Shown here in pieces: positions 13,957-21,784 of a DNA stretch of 34,486 bases. The position numbers were made by a program, and so were the translations under genes. Positions within the stretch are counted from its first letter, which is position 1. The number at the start of each line of letters is the position of its first letter. This DNA is from Streptomyces sp. Ru73. Lineage in GTDB: Bacteria > Actinomycetota > Actinomycetes > Streptomycetales > Streptomycetaceae. The DNA lies in the NCBI RefSeq assembly GCF_002920575.1, contig NZ_PQSQ01000086.1, forward strand, positions 1-34,486. Direction: 5' to 3'. The notes beneath the pieces were generated by a model. The model worked only from the letters and a program-made list of their open reading frames with translations, had not been told where the DNA came from and made no database searches.

Positions 13957-16359
13957 ATGAGAACACAGATACCCATCCGGGTCCGGCTCCGACGCCGCCT
14001 GGCTTCCTGTCTCGCGGTCGCCTCGGCGGCCGGGATGATGCTCGTCGGCCTGCCCGCCACCGCGAATGCAGCGCCCGGCGATTACGCCAAGGTCACATCC
14101 GGCGGACGGTGCGACGAAATGCACCTCGGCAAGAGGTTCTCCCGCACCCCGAACAATTCCGGAGCTCCCACCGGCCAACACCATTGGGTCAAGGGCGGTC
14201 CGGATGAGGAGTACTACTTCAACCTCGAGTTCAAGGGCTTCGAAGACGTTCCCGCGCCTACCCGCGCCGACCTGAACAGCGTCGGCAACACCGACGCTGA
14301 CGTCAAGAAGTGGGATGCCGCCTACCGGGCGTCGAAGAACCCCGAGGACATGAAGCGTGCCATCTGGGCCCGCTACGCCCGCTACCTCCAGGGCAAGCCG
14401 TCCCCGAAGTCGTTCAAAAAGTGGGTGCCGCAGAACCTGATCGGCGCCCAGCACTCCCGGGAGAAGGGCGGCGTCTTCGAGCGGAAGACCGTCCAGAACT
14501 TCAACCTCGTCGGCCCGGACTGGCAGTGCGAAGTAAAGGTCGAGATCTTCGACAAGGACGGCAACAAGATCGCCTCCCGGCGTTACGACGCCTACAACCA
14601 GCGCACCGGCGATCTGGGTGAGTTCAAGGCCGACGGCAAGCGGAAGCCCGACCAGTTCAAGAACGACAAGATCATCCTTCGCCACAAGGACGCGAAATTC
14701 GACTTCACGAAGTCGAAGTTCACCATGTTCGCCGGAGAGAAGCCCAACGGGGCCACCACCAAGGAATACAAGGCGGAGAACACCAAGCTCCGCACCGAAC
14801 GAGGGGCGGGCTACAACCCGATCCGGATCGCGGAGCGGCGGGCGACGGCGAAGGGGCTGTGGCCGCAGACGAAGTACACCAAGACCTACCCGGTGTTCAA
14901 TCCGCGGCCGAACACCGGCACCCAGGGCCCGATCAACTCCATCGCCTACGGCTCCGGGAAGAACCCGGCGCAGGCGCGTCAGATTCAGAACCAGCACAAC
15001 CAGATGAACACCCGCGGCGTCCTGGGCCGCGGCCCCGGCGGCGTCGACTTCTCCACCTTGGAACTCCAGTACGTCGGCAACCCCGTCAAGGGCAAGGCGC
15101 TGGACTACAGCATGAAGGCCGACTTCATGCCGGACGAGGACAACAATCCCGGCTGGGGCGGGCAAGCGAAGCTTGAGCTGGCCTCGGACGCCCTGTTCAC
15201 GTGGCTGGCCCTCACCCCCGACAGGCAGTGGGTGAATCTGAATCCGGATCAGCCGGACAAGATCATGGACAAGGCGTTCGGGGAGACCGACACCGGACGC
15301 GTCCTCCTCGAAGCCGACATGGAGATGAAGCGCGACTTCTCCCGTGCCATGGACCCCAAGAAGTCTCCCGGCAAGGAGTTCATGAACGCCGCCCCCAAGG
15401 TTGACGGGGTGCCGTGCTGGGGGTCCGGCCGCAACTGGATCGTTCCGGGCCGGGCGAAGGTCCGCGAGCAGGACGGCGGCATCTACATCCTCGACGCCCC
15501 GCTGAAGGTCAACCATGCGGCGATGGACTTCGACACCCCCGTGCAGGGCGAGGACTGCTCGAAGAAACTCACCAAGGCGGAGAAGGAGCGCAGCCACCAG
15601 CTGATCACCCGCTACCTCGTTCCGCACGTGGAGAAGCAGATCAACACCGACAAGAAGTACGCCGACCTGCGCCGCGTCTACAAGTCCCGGGTGGCCGCCG
15701 AGTGGATCCGGCAGCAGGACGCCAAGAAGGCCACCGACTTCCGGCCCATCATCGACAGCAACAACCTCAAGCGGTGGCCGCTGCGGGGTGAGAACGCCGA
15801 CTGGGACAAGCGGACCGTATGGAAGGAGATGGTGAAGTCCTTCACCGAGGGCGACTTCACCTACGAATGGCCTCTCGGCGACGGGCGCATCTACACCTTC
15901 TTCGTCGGCGGCGTCGACTTCTCCAAGGCCCCCAAGCGCAACATCACCTCCGCGGAATTCCAGCTCCAGCACCGGCGCCTGCCCCAGACCACGAAGGACA
16001 GCGTGCGGGCGCAGACCTCCGCGCGGGATGCCGATGTGACGTTCCTCGGTGGGAGCGGGGCTGTGAAGAGCGACGACGGCAAGCCCGACCCCACCCCCAC
16101 GCCGACCCCCACGGACACGGGAAAGCCGACGCCGACCGACACCCCGTCGACTCCGGCGCCGGATCCCACGACCCCGGGCTCCGGTGACACCGGTAAGCCC
16201 GCTCAGCCCCCAGCGAAGGACCCGCACGGCGACCTCGCCGACACCGGCTCGGACATTCCGGTCGGCCTGATCAGCGCCATCGCCGCCGCTGCCGTCGCGG
16301 CAGGCGCAGCGCTGACGTGGTGGATGCGCCGCCGTAAGGCGGACACCAGCACCAGCTGA
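13957..16359 (+). CDS. Large LADTG-anchored surface protein of unknown core function
   Basis: The 800-aa product has an N-terminal signal peptide (basic RTQIPIRVRLRRRL, hydrophobic core to about residue 36, ATANAA cleavage region). A ~660-residue globular region rich in Lys/Asp follows. A Thr/Pro/Asp-rich spacer (about 705-755) leads to a sortase signal LADTG at 760-764, a hydrophobic helix, and a final WWMRRRK basic tail. This is the layout of Streptomyces proteins attached to the wall by class E sortases. The core matches a group of uncharacterised actinobacterial secreted proteins. It contains a GGVDFS segment twice (residues 361 and 651), the second preceded by an aromatic FFV strand, and YAELRRVY-like (YADLRRVYKSRVAAEWIR) helices. 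No catalytic motif was recognised. No sortase gene lies nearby. A strong terminator follows. Confidence 0.85.
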   Translation: MRTQIPIRVRLRRRLASCLAVASAAGMMLVGLPATANAAPGDYAKVTSGGRCDEMHLGKRFSRTPNNSGAPTGQHHWVKGGPDEEYYFNLEFKGFEDVPAPTRADLNSVGNTDADVKKWDAAYRASKNPEDMKRAIWARYARYLQGKPSPKSFKKWVPQNLIGAQHSREKGGVFERKTVQNFNLVGPDWQCEVKVEIFDKDGNKIASRRYDAYNQRTGDLGEFKADGKRKPDQFKNDKIILRHKDAKFDFTKSKFTMFAGEKPNGATTKEYKAENTKLRTERGAGYNPIRIAERRATAKGLWPQTKYTKTYPVFNPRPNTGTQGPINSIAYGSGKNPAQARQIQNQHNQMNTRGVLGRGPGGVDFSTLELQYVGNPVKGKALDYSMKADFMPDEDNNPGWGGQAKLELASDALFTWLALTPDRQWVNLNPDQPDKIMDKAFGETDTGRVLLEADMEMKRDFSRAMDPKKSPGKEFMNAAPKVDGVPCWGSGRNWIVPGRAKVREQDGGIYILDAPLKVNHAAMDFDTPVQGEDCSKKLTKAEKERSHQLITRYLVPHVEKQINTDKKYADLRRVYKSRVAAEWIRQQDAKKATDFRPIIDSNNLKRWPLRGENADWDKRTVWKEMVKSFTEGDFTYEWPLGDGRIYTFFVGGVDFSKAPKRNITSAEFQLQHRRLPQTTKDSVRAQTSARDADVTFLGGSGAVKSDDGKPDPTPTPTPTDTGKPTPTDTPSTPAPDPTTPGSGDTGKPAQPPAKDPHGDLADTGSDIPVGLISAIAAAAVAAGAALTWWMRRRKADTSTS

Positions 16360-16384
16360 GCCCCCCCGTAGCGACAGCTACACA

Positions 16385-16431
16385 AAGAGGCCCCTCCCCT
16401 CCCTGGTCCTTGCGCTGGGGAGGGGCCTCTT
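16385..16431 (+). terminator. Strong 15-bp terminator hairpin
   Basis: AAGAGGCCCCTCCCC at 16385-16399 pairs perfectly with GGGGAGGGGCCTCTT at 16417-16431, with a 17-nt loop. It starts 26 bp after the stop codon of the surface protein and ends in TT. Confidence 0.88.
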
Positions 16432-17050
16432 CGCATGGCTCCGGACCGCCGCGGTCCGACCAGTCGTCCTCTTCGGCGATGACGTAGTCCGGATGCCCAC
16501 CGCGGCCGGCGGATGGTCGAACCGGAAACAAGTGGCCGTACACGCCATGCAGGCGTGGAGGACGGCAGCGGCTTTGTGGTTACGGTCCTCGGTTGCCTCA
16601 CGCGGCGCCGGCCGAGCTGCACGGGGTCAGTCGGCCACCGTCACCCGCGCGATCAACGAGGCCCGTCTCCTGCTGGCGCTGCGTGGCCTTGCTGTCTCCG
16701 CTGCGTGGCTTTGCCGTCTCCCGGCGGCCCGGTCATCGGCTGCGGACACTGGCCTGCGTCTTCGCCTACGCCGAGGACGGGGGCCAGGGCGAGGGCAAGG
16801 GCGAGGAACTCCGTATCGTCGCCACCCGGTCGTGCGCGCTCGGCACGCGCGTGGCCACCTGCGGCGGCCGCACGCCTTACCGTTCCACCGCAATCCCTGC
16901 GTGGTGCCAAACCACATCGACACCGCGCCCCAGGGACAGCAGTGGCTTCCCGAAGCCATACGGAAACGGCTCCGGCCCTCCGTCATAAAGCCATACCCCG
17001 CCGCGCCTGAGGTCTTGATCCCTGCCGAGCCTGCTGCTTGCCTGGCCGGC
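16432..17050. other. Intergenic region, no intact gene
   Basis: About 620 bp without a convincing gene. Frames on the plus strand are open but Arg/Ala-rich and motif-free. On the minus strand, a YGHLFP hexapeptide near 16530 recalls the end of tyrosine recombinases but nothing else supports it. A 22-bp imperfect tandem repeat is listed separately. Confidence 0.4.
16678..16721. repeat. 22-bp imperfect tandem repeat
   Basis: Two adjacent 22-bp units (16678-16699 and 16700-16721) share the frame GCTGCGTGGC-TTTGC-GTCTCC and differ at only two positions. No gene is associated. Confidence 0.75.
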
Positions 17051-17590
17051 ATGACCGACCTTGGATCCGTCACCTGGCCACCCGCCCCGATCAGGACCGA
17101 CAGGCTCGTGCTCCGTGCGGCCGAGGCCCGGGACCGCGCGGCGTTCATCGAGCTACTGGCCTCGCCGGAGGTGCACACCTACCTCGGCGGCCCCCGCCCG
17201 CGGGATGAGCTCGAGCGCGAGATGCCCGAGGTGCCCGGGCGGCGGCCGGGGAGTTTCGTCGTTGCCCTCGACGGGGCGATGATCGGCCAGGTCCTGCTCA
17301 GGAGAGCAACGGAGCACCACCGCCCGGCTGCGATGGGGAAGGCCGATCTCGGCTACCTCTTCCTGCCGCGAGCGTGGGGATGCGGGTACGCCGCCGAGGC
17401 GTGCGCGGCGGCGCTCGACTGGTTCGACGTCGCCCTTCCCGGCGAGCCGGTGGTGCTCACCACCCAGACCGCCAACGCTCGCTCGATGCGCCTGGCGGCG
17501 AAGCTGGGGTTCACCGAGGTGGAGCGGTTCCGGGCCTGGGACGCCGAGCAGTGGCTCGGCCTGCGGCTTCCGGTCACGCCGGCCACCTGA
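17051..17590 (+). CDS. GNAT-family N-acetyltransferase (RimJ/RimL-like)
   Basis: The 179-aa protein has the layout of RimJ/RimL-type GNATs that transfer acetyl from acetyl-CoA to an amine. It starts with IRTDRLVLRAAEARDRAAF, has a strand pair SFVVALDGAMIGQV, then the acetyl-CoA loop region DLGYLFLPRAWGCGYAAEAC, where the usual R/Q-x-x-G-x-G/A pattern reads RAWGCGYA, and the C-terminal TANARSMRLAAKLGFTEVERF. The ATG at 17051 puts the conserved RTDRL strand at residue 14. Ribosome site is weak (GCCTGGCCGGC). It stands alone, with 450 bp of non-coding DNA after it. The natural substrate cannot be told. Confidence 0.85.
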   Translation: MTDLGSVTWPPAPIRTDRLVLRAAEARDRAAFIELLASPEVHTYLGGPRPRDELEREMPEVPGRRPGSFVVALDGAMIGQVLLRRATEHHRPAAMGKADLGYLFLPRAWGCGYAAEACAAALDWFDVALPGEPVVLTTQTANARSMRLAAKLGFTEVERFRAWDAEQWLGLRLPVTPAT

Positions 17591-17988
17591 GCGCGCGTTC
17601 GACAGCGCGGATCCGCAACGCCGCAGCACTGCTGGGACCTTGTCTCCCCGCGCGTTCCTCACGCAGGGGCCGCACGCCCGCTTCTCCTTTGGCTTCGTCA
17701 CACCGCTCGCTCTGCCGCGGCCTTCCCGTAGCGGTGTGCCGTGTCTCTTCGCCGTGTCATCAGGTCTGCAGACAGCCCGCTCGAAGGGATCCCCGCACGT
17801 CCAGCAGAACCTCATCGTCAGGAGCGCCGCCATGGCGACAGGTGCCGGGGTCGCGTTCGTCAGCGAGCTGGAGCCTTCTGCCTCCATCGGCGGCGTGTTG
17901 AGACGCAATCGGAGATTTTCGGAGTTCGGCGGTCTGAGGATGTCGAGAACATGCCGCCGGCTCCGTCCCAGGGATATGGGCGGCCACC
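17591..17988. other. Intergenic region upstream of the VOC gene
   Basis: About 400 bp without a recognised gene. Minus-strand frames contain a few Cys pairs (CWTCGD and CGPCVR) but no supported start or family. The tract probably includes the promoter of the VOC gene, marked at its right end by a 17-bp tandem repeat. Confidence 0.4.
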
Positions 17989-18022
17989 ACCGGCCGTACG
18001 AGGAAACCGGCCGTACGAGGAA
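17989..18022. repeat. 17-bp perfect tandem repeat before the VOC gene
   Basis: ACCGGCCGTACGAGGAA occurs twice without a gap (17989-18005 and 18006-18022). Each unit contains CGTACG, a 6-bp palindrome, so two identical symmetric cores are spaced 17 bp apart. The second copy ends next to the ribosome site of the gene starting at 18040, which makes an operator possible. Confidence 0.85.
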
Positions 18023-18039
18023 GAAGAGGAGAGACCAGC

Positions 18040-18480
18040 ATGGCGATTCAGCGGATGGACAACGTCGGCATCGTCGTCGAGGACTTGGATGCCGCCATCG
18101 CGTTCTTCGTGGAACTCGGCATGGAGCTGGAGGGCAGGGCGGAGATTCAAGGTCCCGTCGCCGACCAGTGCACCGGGCTCGACGGCGTCCGCTGCGACAT
18201 CGCAATGCTCCACACCCCGGACGGGCACAGCCGGCTCGAACTGGCGAAGTACCACAGCCCCGCGGCGGTCAGCGTCGGGCAGCGCAACCGGCCGCACAAC
18301 ATCCTGGGCACACACCGGGTCATGTTCGCCGTCGACGACATCGAGGACACCGTCGCCCGCCTGCGCCCGCACGGTGCCGTGCTCGTCGGCGACATCGCCC
18401 GGTACGAGGACAGCTACCTGCTCTGCTACCTCCGCGGCCCGGAAGGCATCATCGTTGGGCTGGCCGAGCAATTGCGCTGA
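18040..18480 (+). CDS. VOC-family (glyoxalase/dioxygenase superfamily) protein
   Basis: The 146-aa protein has the two beta-alpha-beta-beta-beta modules of the vicinal oxygen chelate fold. Module one begins RMDNVGIVVEDLDAAIAFF, and module two begins GTHRVMFAVDDIEDTVARL and ends GPEGIIVGLAEQL. Candidate metal ligands are Glu in LELAKY, His in GTHRVMF and Glu in LAEQL. The usual first-strand His is Asn here (DNVGI), so metal binding may be altered. Such single-domain proteins act as lyases, isomerases or antibiotic-binding resistance proteins. The ATG at 18040 has AGAGGAGAG upstream. It is monocistronic. Confidence 0.85.
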   Translation: MAIQRMDNVGIVVEDLDAAIAFFVELGMELEGRAEIQGPVADQCTGLDGVRCDIAMLHTPDGHSRLELAKYHSPAAVSVGQRNRPHNILGTHRVMFAVDDIEDTVARLRPHGAVLVGDIARYEDSYLLCYLRGPEGIIVGLAEQLR

Positions 18481-18804
18481 GAGGGCGGGCGCCAGAAGCC
18501 GTGCCGCTTCCCGGCGCACACGTGCCACTGCCGGGACCACCACAGGCCGCCAGGCCCAGGCCCCGGCCCGACGCCGGCACGACGTCGGCGCGACGTCGGC
18601 GTGACATTGGCGGCGCAGTTCTGGAATCCGGGCGGCGGCGCTCCACACGCCAACGCGCCCGCCACCGGACCCGTCCAAGGCCGACCCCGCCTGAGGCGCA
18701 GGCGGCGGCTGAGCTGTTCGGCCTCCGAGGTGGGCCAGGACGTGGACGCGCTCACGGGGTGTGGCGTTCACGGCGAGCCGTGGGCCGTCGCGCGGCCGGG
18801 CGGT
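18481..18804. other. Intergenic region between convergent genes
   Basis: This 324-bp gap lies between the VOC gene and the leftward SDR gene. The stretch 18560-18605 holds several overlapping CGACGTCGGCG-like motifs. No gene is supported on either strand. Confidence 0.4.
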
Positions 18805-19563
18805 TCAGTGCGCGGTGAGGCCGCCATCGACCACCAGTTCCGAGCCGGTGACGAACGAGGAGTCGTCGCAGGCCAGGAAGAGGATCGCGGAGGCAACCTC
18901 ATCAGCGCGGCCGGCTCGGCGCATGGGAGTGCGCTGGATGTCCGGCTGCTGGTCGCCCTGGTCGTCCAGGAGGTCCTGGATCATCGGCGTGGCGATCACC
19001 CCGGGATGCACCGAGTTGACCCGCACTCCCTGCCGGGCGTACTCCACCGCGGCGGTCTTGCTCAGCAGGCGCACGGCCCCCTTGGACGCCTGGTAGGCCG
19101 CAGCCGCGCCGCTTCCCACCAGGCCGAGTACGGACGAGGTATTGATCACCGAGGCGTTGCCGCTCGCCCGCAGAAGCGGCATGGCCGCCTTCATGCCGAG
19201 CCAGGTGCCTTTCTGGTTCACGTCGATGACACGGTCCCACGCCGCTTCCCGCGTGTCCTCGATACCGGGCCAGTCCAGGATGCCGGCGAGGTTCACCAGC
19301 ACGTCCAGCGTTGTGAACCGGTCGCGTACGACGGTGATCACTTCGTCCCACTCCCCCGCGGAAGAGACATCGAGGCGGGCAGCGACCACCTCTGCGCCGC
19401 GTGCCCCGAGCCGCTGGGACAGGTCCTGCAAGGGGCCTTCGGCGACATCGGTGATCACCAGCCGGGCGCCTTCGCGGGCGAAGAGTTCGGCGGTCGCTGT
19501 GCCCAGGCCGCCGGTCGCGCCCGTGATCAGCGCGACCTTGCCGTCAAGTCGTTGTCCTGTCAT
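18805..19563 (-). CDS. Short-chain dehydrogenase/reductase
   Basis: The 252-aa classical SDR has the cofactor motif TGATGGLG at residues 14-21, NLAG at 91-94 and the catalytic set Ser143/144, Tyr157 and Lys161 (YQASK). An Asp at the end of strand two (ITDV, residue 39) suggests NAD rather than NADP. The C-terminus (FVTGSELVVDGGLTAH) is typical of 3-oxoacyl reductase or hydroxysteroid/cyclopentanol dehydrogenase-like members. The ATG at 19563 has GAGGA at 8 nt. It follows the Atu4866-domain gene on the same strand, about 200 bp apart, with heptamer and 23/24-bp repeats in the gap. Both diverge from the XRE regulator, which likely controls them. Substrate unknown. Confidence 0.9.
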   Translation of the reverse strand: MTGQRLDGKVALITGATGGLGTATAELFAREGARLVITDVAEGPLQDLSQRLGARGAEVVAARLDVSSAGEWDEVITVVRDRFTTLDVLVNLAGILDWPGIEDTREAAWDRVIDVNQKGTWLGMKAAMPLLRASGNASVINTSSVLGLVGSGAAAAYQASKGAVRLLSKTAAVEYARQGVRVNSVHPGVIATPMIQDLLDDQGDQQPDIQRTPMRRAGRADEVASAILFLACDDSSFVTGSELVVDGGLTAH

Positions 19564-19573
19564 GGATATGGTC

Positions 19574-19605
19574 CTCGGTTCTCGGTTCTCGGTTCTCGGT
19601 TCTCG
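19574..19605. repeat. Heptamer tandem array (CTCGGTT)
   Basis: Four perfect copies of CTCGGTT occupy 19574-19601, and a decayed fifth begins at 19602. The array lies 10 bp upstream of the SDR start codon, so it is in the leader of that gene, next to its ribosome site. On the coding strand the unit reads AACCGAG. Confidence 0.9.
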
Positions 19606-19677
19606 TTGATGCTGACTGGCGGTTGTCGTTGATGCTGACCGGCAGACCGGCTGCCTGGCTGACCGGCAGACCGGCTG
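19604..19677. repeat. Two longer imperfect repeats in the SDR leader
   Basis: CGTTGATGCTGACTGGC at 19604-19620 recurs as CGTTGATGCTGACCGGC at 19627-19643 (23-bp spacing). GCTGACCGGCAGACCGGCTG recurs exactly at 19634-19653 and 19658-19677 (24-bp spacing). The two repeat families overlap, which points to successive slippage events. The tract separates the SDR from the upstream Atu4866-domain gene. Confidence 0.85.
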
Positions 19678-19760
19678 ACTGCTGTGCCGGGGCTTCCTGG
19701 TCCGCCGACGGCGGCCCCCCCCCGCCCCGGGGAGCCAGGGCGGCCGCGGCCCGGCCTCCG

Positions 19761-20027
19761 CTACGAGGACGTCTGCTCCCGGTAGAGCACGAGGTGCTCG
19801 TGGTAGAGCACTCCGTCCCGGATGTCGCCTGTGGCGGTGAACCCGGTGTCATCGACGTAGTCCAGGTGGCTACCGGTCACCGTGTACCGGCCGGTGTACG
19901 CGCTGCGCCGCTCGCCGCGGGCCTCGTCGTACCGGCCGTCCGGCAGTAGCTCCTGGCGGATGTGGCCATCCGCGGTCACCCACGTTCCGACCACGTCGAC
20001 GGGGTCGCTCTCCACGCTCCCGGCCAT
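19761..20027 (-). CDS. Atu4866-domain protein
   Basis: The 88-aa protein matches the small Atu4866 domain. It has GTWVTADGHIRQELLPDGRYDE, then YTGRYTVTGSHLDYVDDTGF, and DGVLYHEHLVLYRE at the end. The family forms a small beta-barrel with lipocalin-like appearance and unknown ligand. It often sits beside an SDR and an XRE-MmyB regulator, as here. The ATG at 20027 has GAGGAGAGGAG upstream. It is likely the first gene of a leftward pair with the SDR, transcribed from the 139-bp region shared with the divergent regulator, which carries a 33-bp inverted repeat. Confidence 0.9.
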   Translation of the reverse strand: MAGSVESDPVDVVGTWVTADGHIRQELLPDGRYDEARGERRSAYTGRYTVTGSHLDYVDDTGFTATGDIRDGVLYHEHLVLYREQTSS

Positions 20028-20107
20028 GACGGACTCCTCTCCTCACAGGGTGCGGTCCCTCCCGCTCCACCGAGTCTGGGCAGGTCAGCGGCGACCAACC
20101 AGGGCGC

Positions 20108-20140
20108 GTGCTGCCTGGGTGTGCCGCACCCAGGCAGCAC
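20108..20140. promoter_or_regulatory. 33-bp inverted repeat, likely operator of the XRE regulator
   Basis: GTGCTGCCTGGGTG at 20108-20121 and CACCCAGGCAGCAC at 20127-20140 are perfect 14-bp inverted arms with the 5-bp spacer TGCCG. The element lies 26 bp upstream of the regulator start and 80 bp from the start of the divergent Atu4866 gene. The position suggests that the XRE protein binds here and controls both directions. Confidence 0.75.
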
Positions 20141-20166
20141 ACCGGGCCGCCGCCTAGCCTGGACCC

Positions 20167-21048
20167 ATGGACGACAACCACCTGGGAGACTTCCTGCGCG
20201 CACGCCGCGCCGGCCTGCAGCCGCAGGACGTCGGCATGACGAGCTACGGCGCCCGTAGAGTCGCCGGACTACGCCGCGAGGAGGTCGCCGTCCTGACCGG
20301 CGTGAACGCCGACTACTACACCCGCCTCGAACAAGGCCGCGAACGCAACCCCTCACCCCAGGTGGTCGACGCGCTCAGCCGCGCGCTGCGCCTCGACGCG
20401 GACGCCCGCGCGCACCTGTACCGGCTGGCCGGGGCCACGCCGAGCGAACGGCCCTCCGTCCACGCCGCCGAGCAGGTCAGCCCGGCACTGCGACAGCTGA
20501 TGGACGGCTACCCGAACACTCCAGCGTTCGTGATGAGCCGGACCCTGGACCTCCTCGCCGTCAACGCCCTGGCCGATGCCCTCTACGCCCCGTTCGCGCC
20601 GGCGGACAACTTGGCCCGCATGACCTTCCTCGACCCCGCGGGCCGCCACTTCTACACCGACTGGGACCGGGCAGCACACGCCACCGTCGCCAACCTTCGC
20701 GAGGCAGCCGGATTCGACCCGGACAACCCACGGCTGCGCGAACTCGTACGCACCCTCACCGAGCACAGCGCGGACTTCGCCCGCCTCTGGCAATCCCACA
20801 CCGTGCGAGGCAAAACACAGGACGCCAAACACCTCCTCCACCCAGAGGTCGGCCCACTCACCCTCACCTATCAAGCGTTCGACGTACGCGAGACACCCGG
20901 CCAGCAGCTGGTCATCTACCATGCCGAACCAGGCAGCCCCAGCGCCCACTCCCTCCATCTGCTCGGCTCCCTCCACGCCACCCGGCACCGGCCCCACACC
21001 GACCCCACCGCCGACCAGCCGACGGACCGCGGAGATCGACGCCGATAG
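20167..21048 (+). CDS. XRE-family regulator with MmyB-like sensor domain
   Basis: The 293-aa protein starts with an XRE helix-turn-helix (about residues 8-75: LGDFLRARRAGLQP, then RVAGLRREEVAVLTGVNADYYTRLEQGR). A MmyB-like ligand-binding domain of PAS type follows (about 105-275). It includes the landmark TPAFVMSRTLDLLAVNALADAL, a DW-R segment (YTDWDRAAHATVANLR), FARLWQSHTVRGK, and a LTLTYQAFDV strand. The C-terminal tail is low-complexity. Members sense small, often lipid-like, ligands and control a divergent oxidoreductase. Here the divergent Atu4866/SDR pair is the natural target. The ATG at 20167 gives the expected length. Confidence 0.9.
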   Translation: MDDNHLGDFLRARRAGLQPQDVGMTSYGARRVAGLRREEVAVLTGVNADYYTRLEQGRERNPSPQVVDALSRALRLDADARAHLYRLAGATPSERPSVHAAEQVSPALRQLMDGYPNTPAFVMSRTLDLLAVNALADALYAPFAPADNLARMTFLDPAGRHFYTDWDRAAHATVANLREAAGFDPDNPRLRELVRTLTEHSADFARLWQSHTVRGKTQDAKHLLHPEVGPLTLTYQAFDVRETPGQQLVIYHAEPGSPSAHSLHLLGSLHATRHRPHTDPTADQPTDRGDRRR

Positions 21049-21784
21049 AGCGGCTTCGCCTCCGCGTGATTCCCAGGCACCGGCAGCCACCCGGAACTGG
21101 AGCCGCGGCAAAGCACACCGGAGAGACCCACTCCCCCGACGTCCCCATGGCGCGGGCCACCTCGGCGCAAGGCGGCTCCCGGCTGACGGCTCCCGGCTGA
21201 CGGCTGACGGCTGACGGTGGTGGCGCTCCCCTCGACCGGAGCTGACGCCTGACTGCCAGCACCCCGCCTTGCCTCGCCGGCCGACACCGGCGATCGGCGC
21301 GCGGACGCTCGTGCGACACCCCGGCGGATCCTGCTTCAGGTGCCCTCCTGGACCAGGAGAGGGATGCGGCCGGGGGCGAAGACGGTCCACCGGCCGGTGG
21401 ACATGCACGACGCGAGGGGCGCCTCGACGGTCACGCTGCCCCTGCGTGCGGCGGGCCGGTCTCTTCCACGTACGCCGACGACGCCCGCGCTTCCCGGCCC
21501 CGTTGTCCATGAGTCATGGGCATGCCAGACTGACGCGCACCGGGGCAGACGGGCTGAAGGGGGACGTCGTGCTCATCGGCATACAACGTGCTCAGCCACG
21601 GCCAGGCGATGCCGACTCACCGTCGGTTGACGTCGAAACCACGGGCGCGGGCGAGGCGGACCAGCGGACCACGTCCTGCTCGCCCTCCACGGCCGGCAAG
21701 CGGGAAACGGCACCCTGACGCCCACTCGGAATCGCCCGATCGCCGAGCAGTCGAAGGGCTGCCGCCGTTCAACGGCCCATCACT
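21049..21784. other. Intergenic region with heptamer array and palindrome
   Basis: About 735 bp without a supported gene. Plus-strand frames give Arg/Pro/Thr-rich sequences without motifs. The tract contains the heptamer array at 21174-21215 and a perfect 18-bp palindrome, GTCCACCGGCCGGTGGAC, at 21385-21402. Fragments such as LSHGQAMPTHRR near 21590 may be gene debris but were not assigned. Confidence 0.4.
21174..21215. repeat. Heptamer tandem array (GGCTGAC/GGCTCCC)
   Basis: Six 7-bp units in strict register run through 21174-21215 in the order GGCTCCC, GGCTGAC, GGCTCCC, GGCTGAC, GGCTGAC, GGCTGAC. The alternation shows that a 14-bp unit and a 7-bp unit both duplicated. It lies about 125 bp downstream of the XRE gene. 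Confidence 0.9.

Noticed and set aside
13819..16227. 800-residue minus-strand frame opposite the surface protein
   Set aside because: Its composition is low-complexity Val/Gly/Leu/Arg; the plus-strand frame has signal peptide, anchor and terminator.
16500..16543. YGHLFP peptide as the end of a tyrosine recombinase
   Set aside because: Only six residues match; neither the upstream catalytic region nor a continuing frame is present.
17591..18039. Minus-strand Cys-containing frame as a zinc protein
   Set aside because: The Cys pairs are irregularly spaced, the frame continues as Arg-rich sequence into the GNAT gene, and no start is supported.
21385..21402. 18-bp perfect palindrome as an operator
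   Set aside because: It is built from CCGG/GGCC elements common in 72% GC DNA and has no gene start nearby. Recorded within the intergenic entry only.
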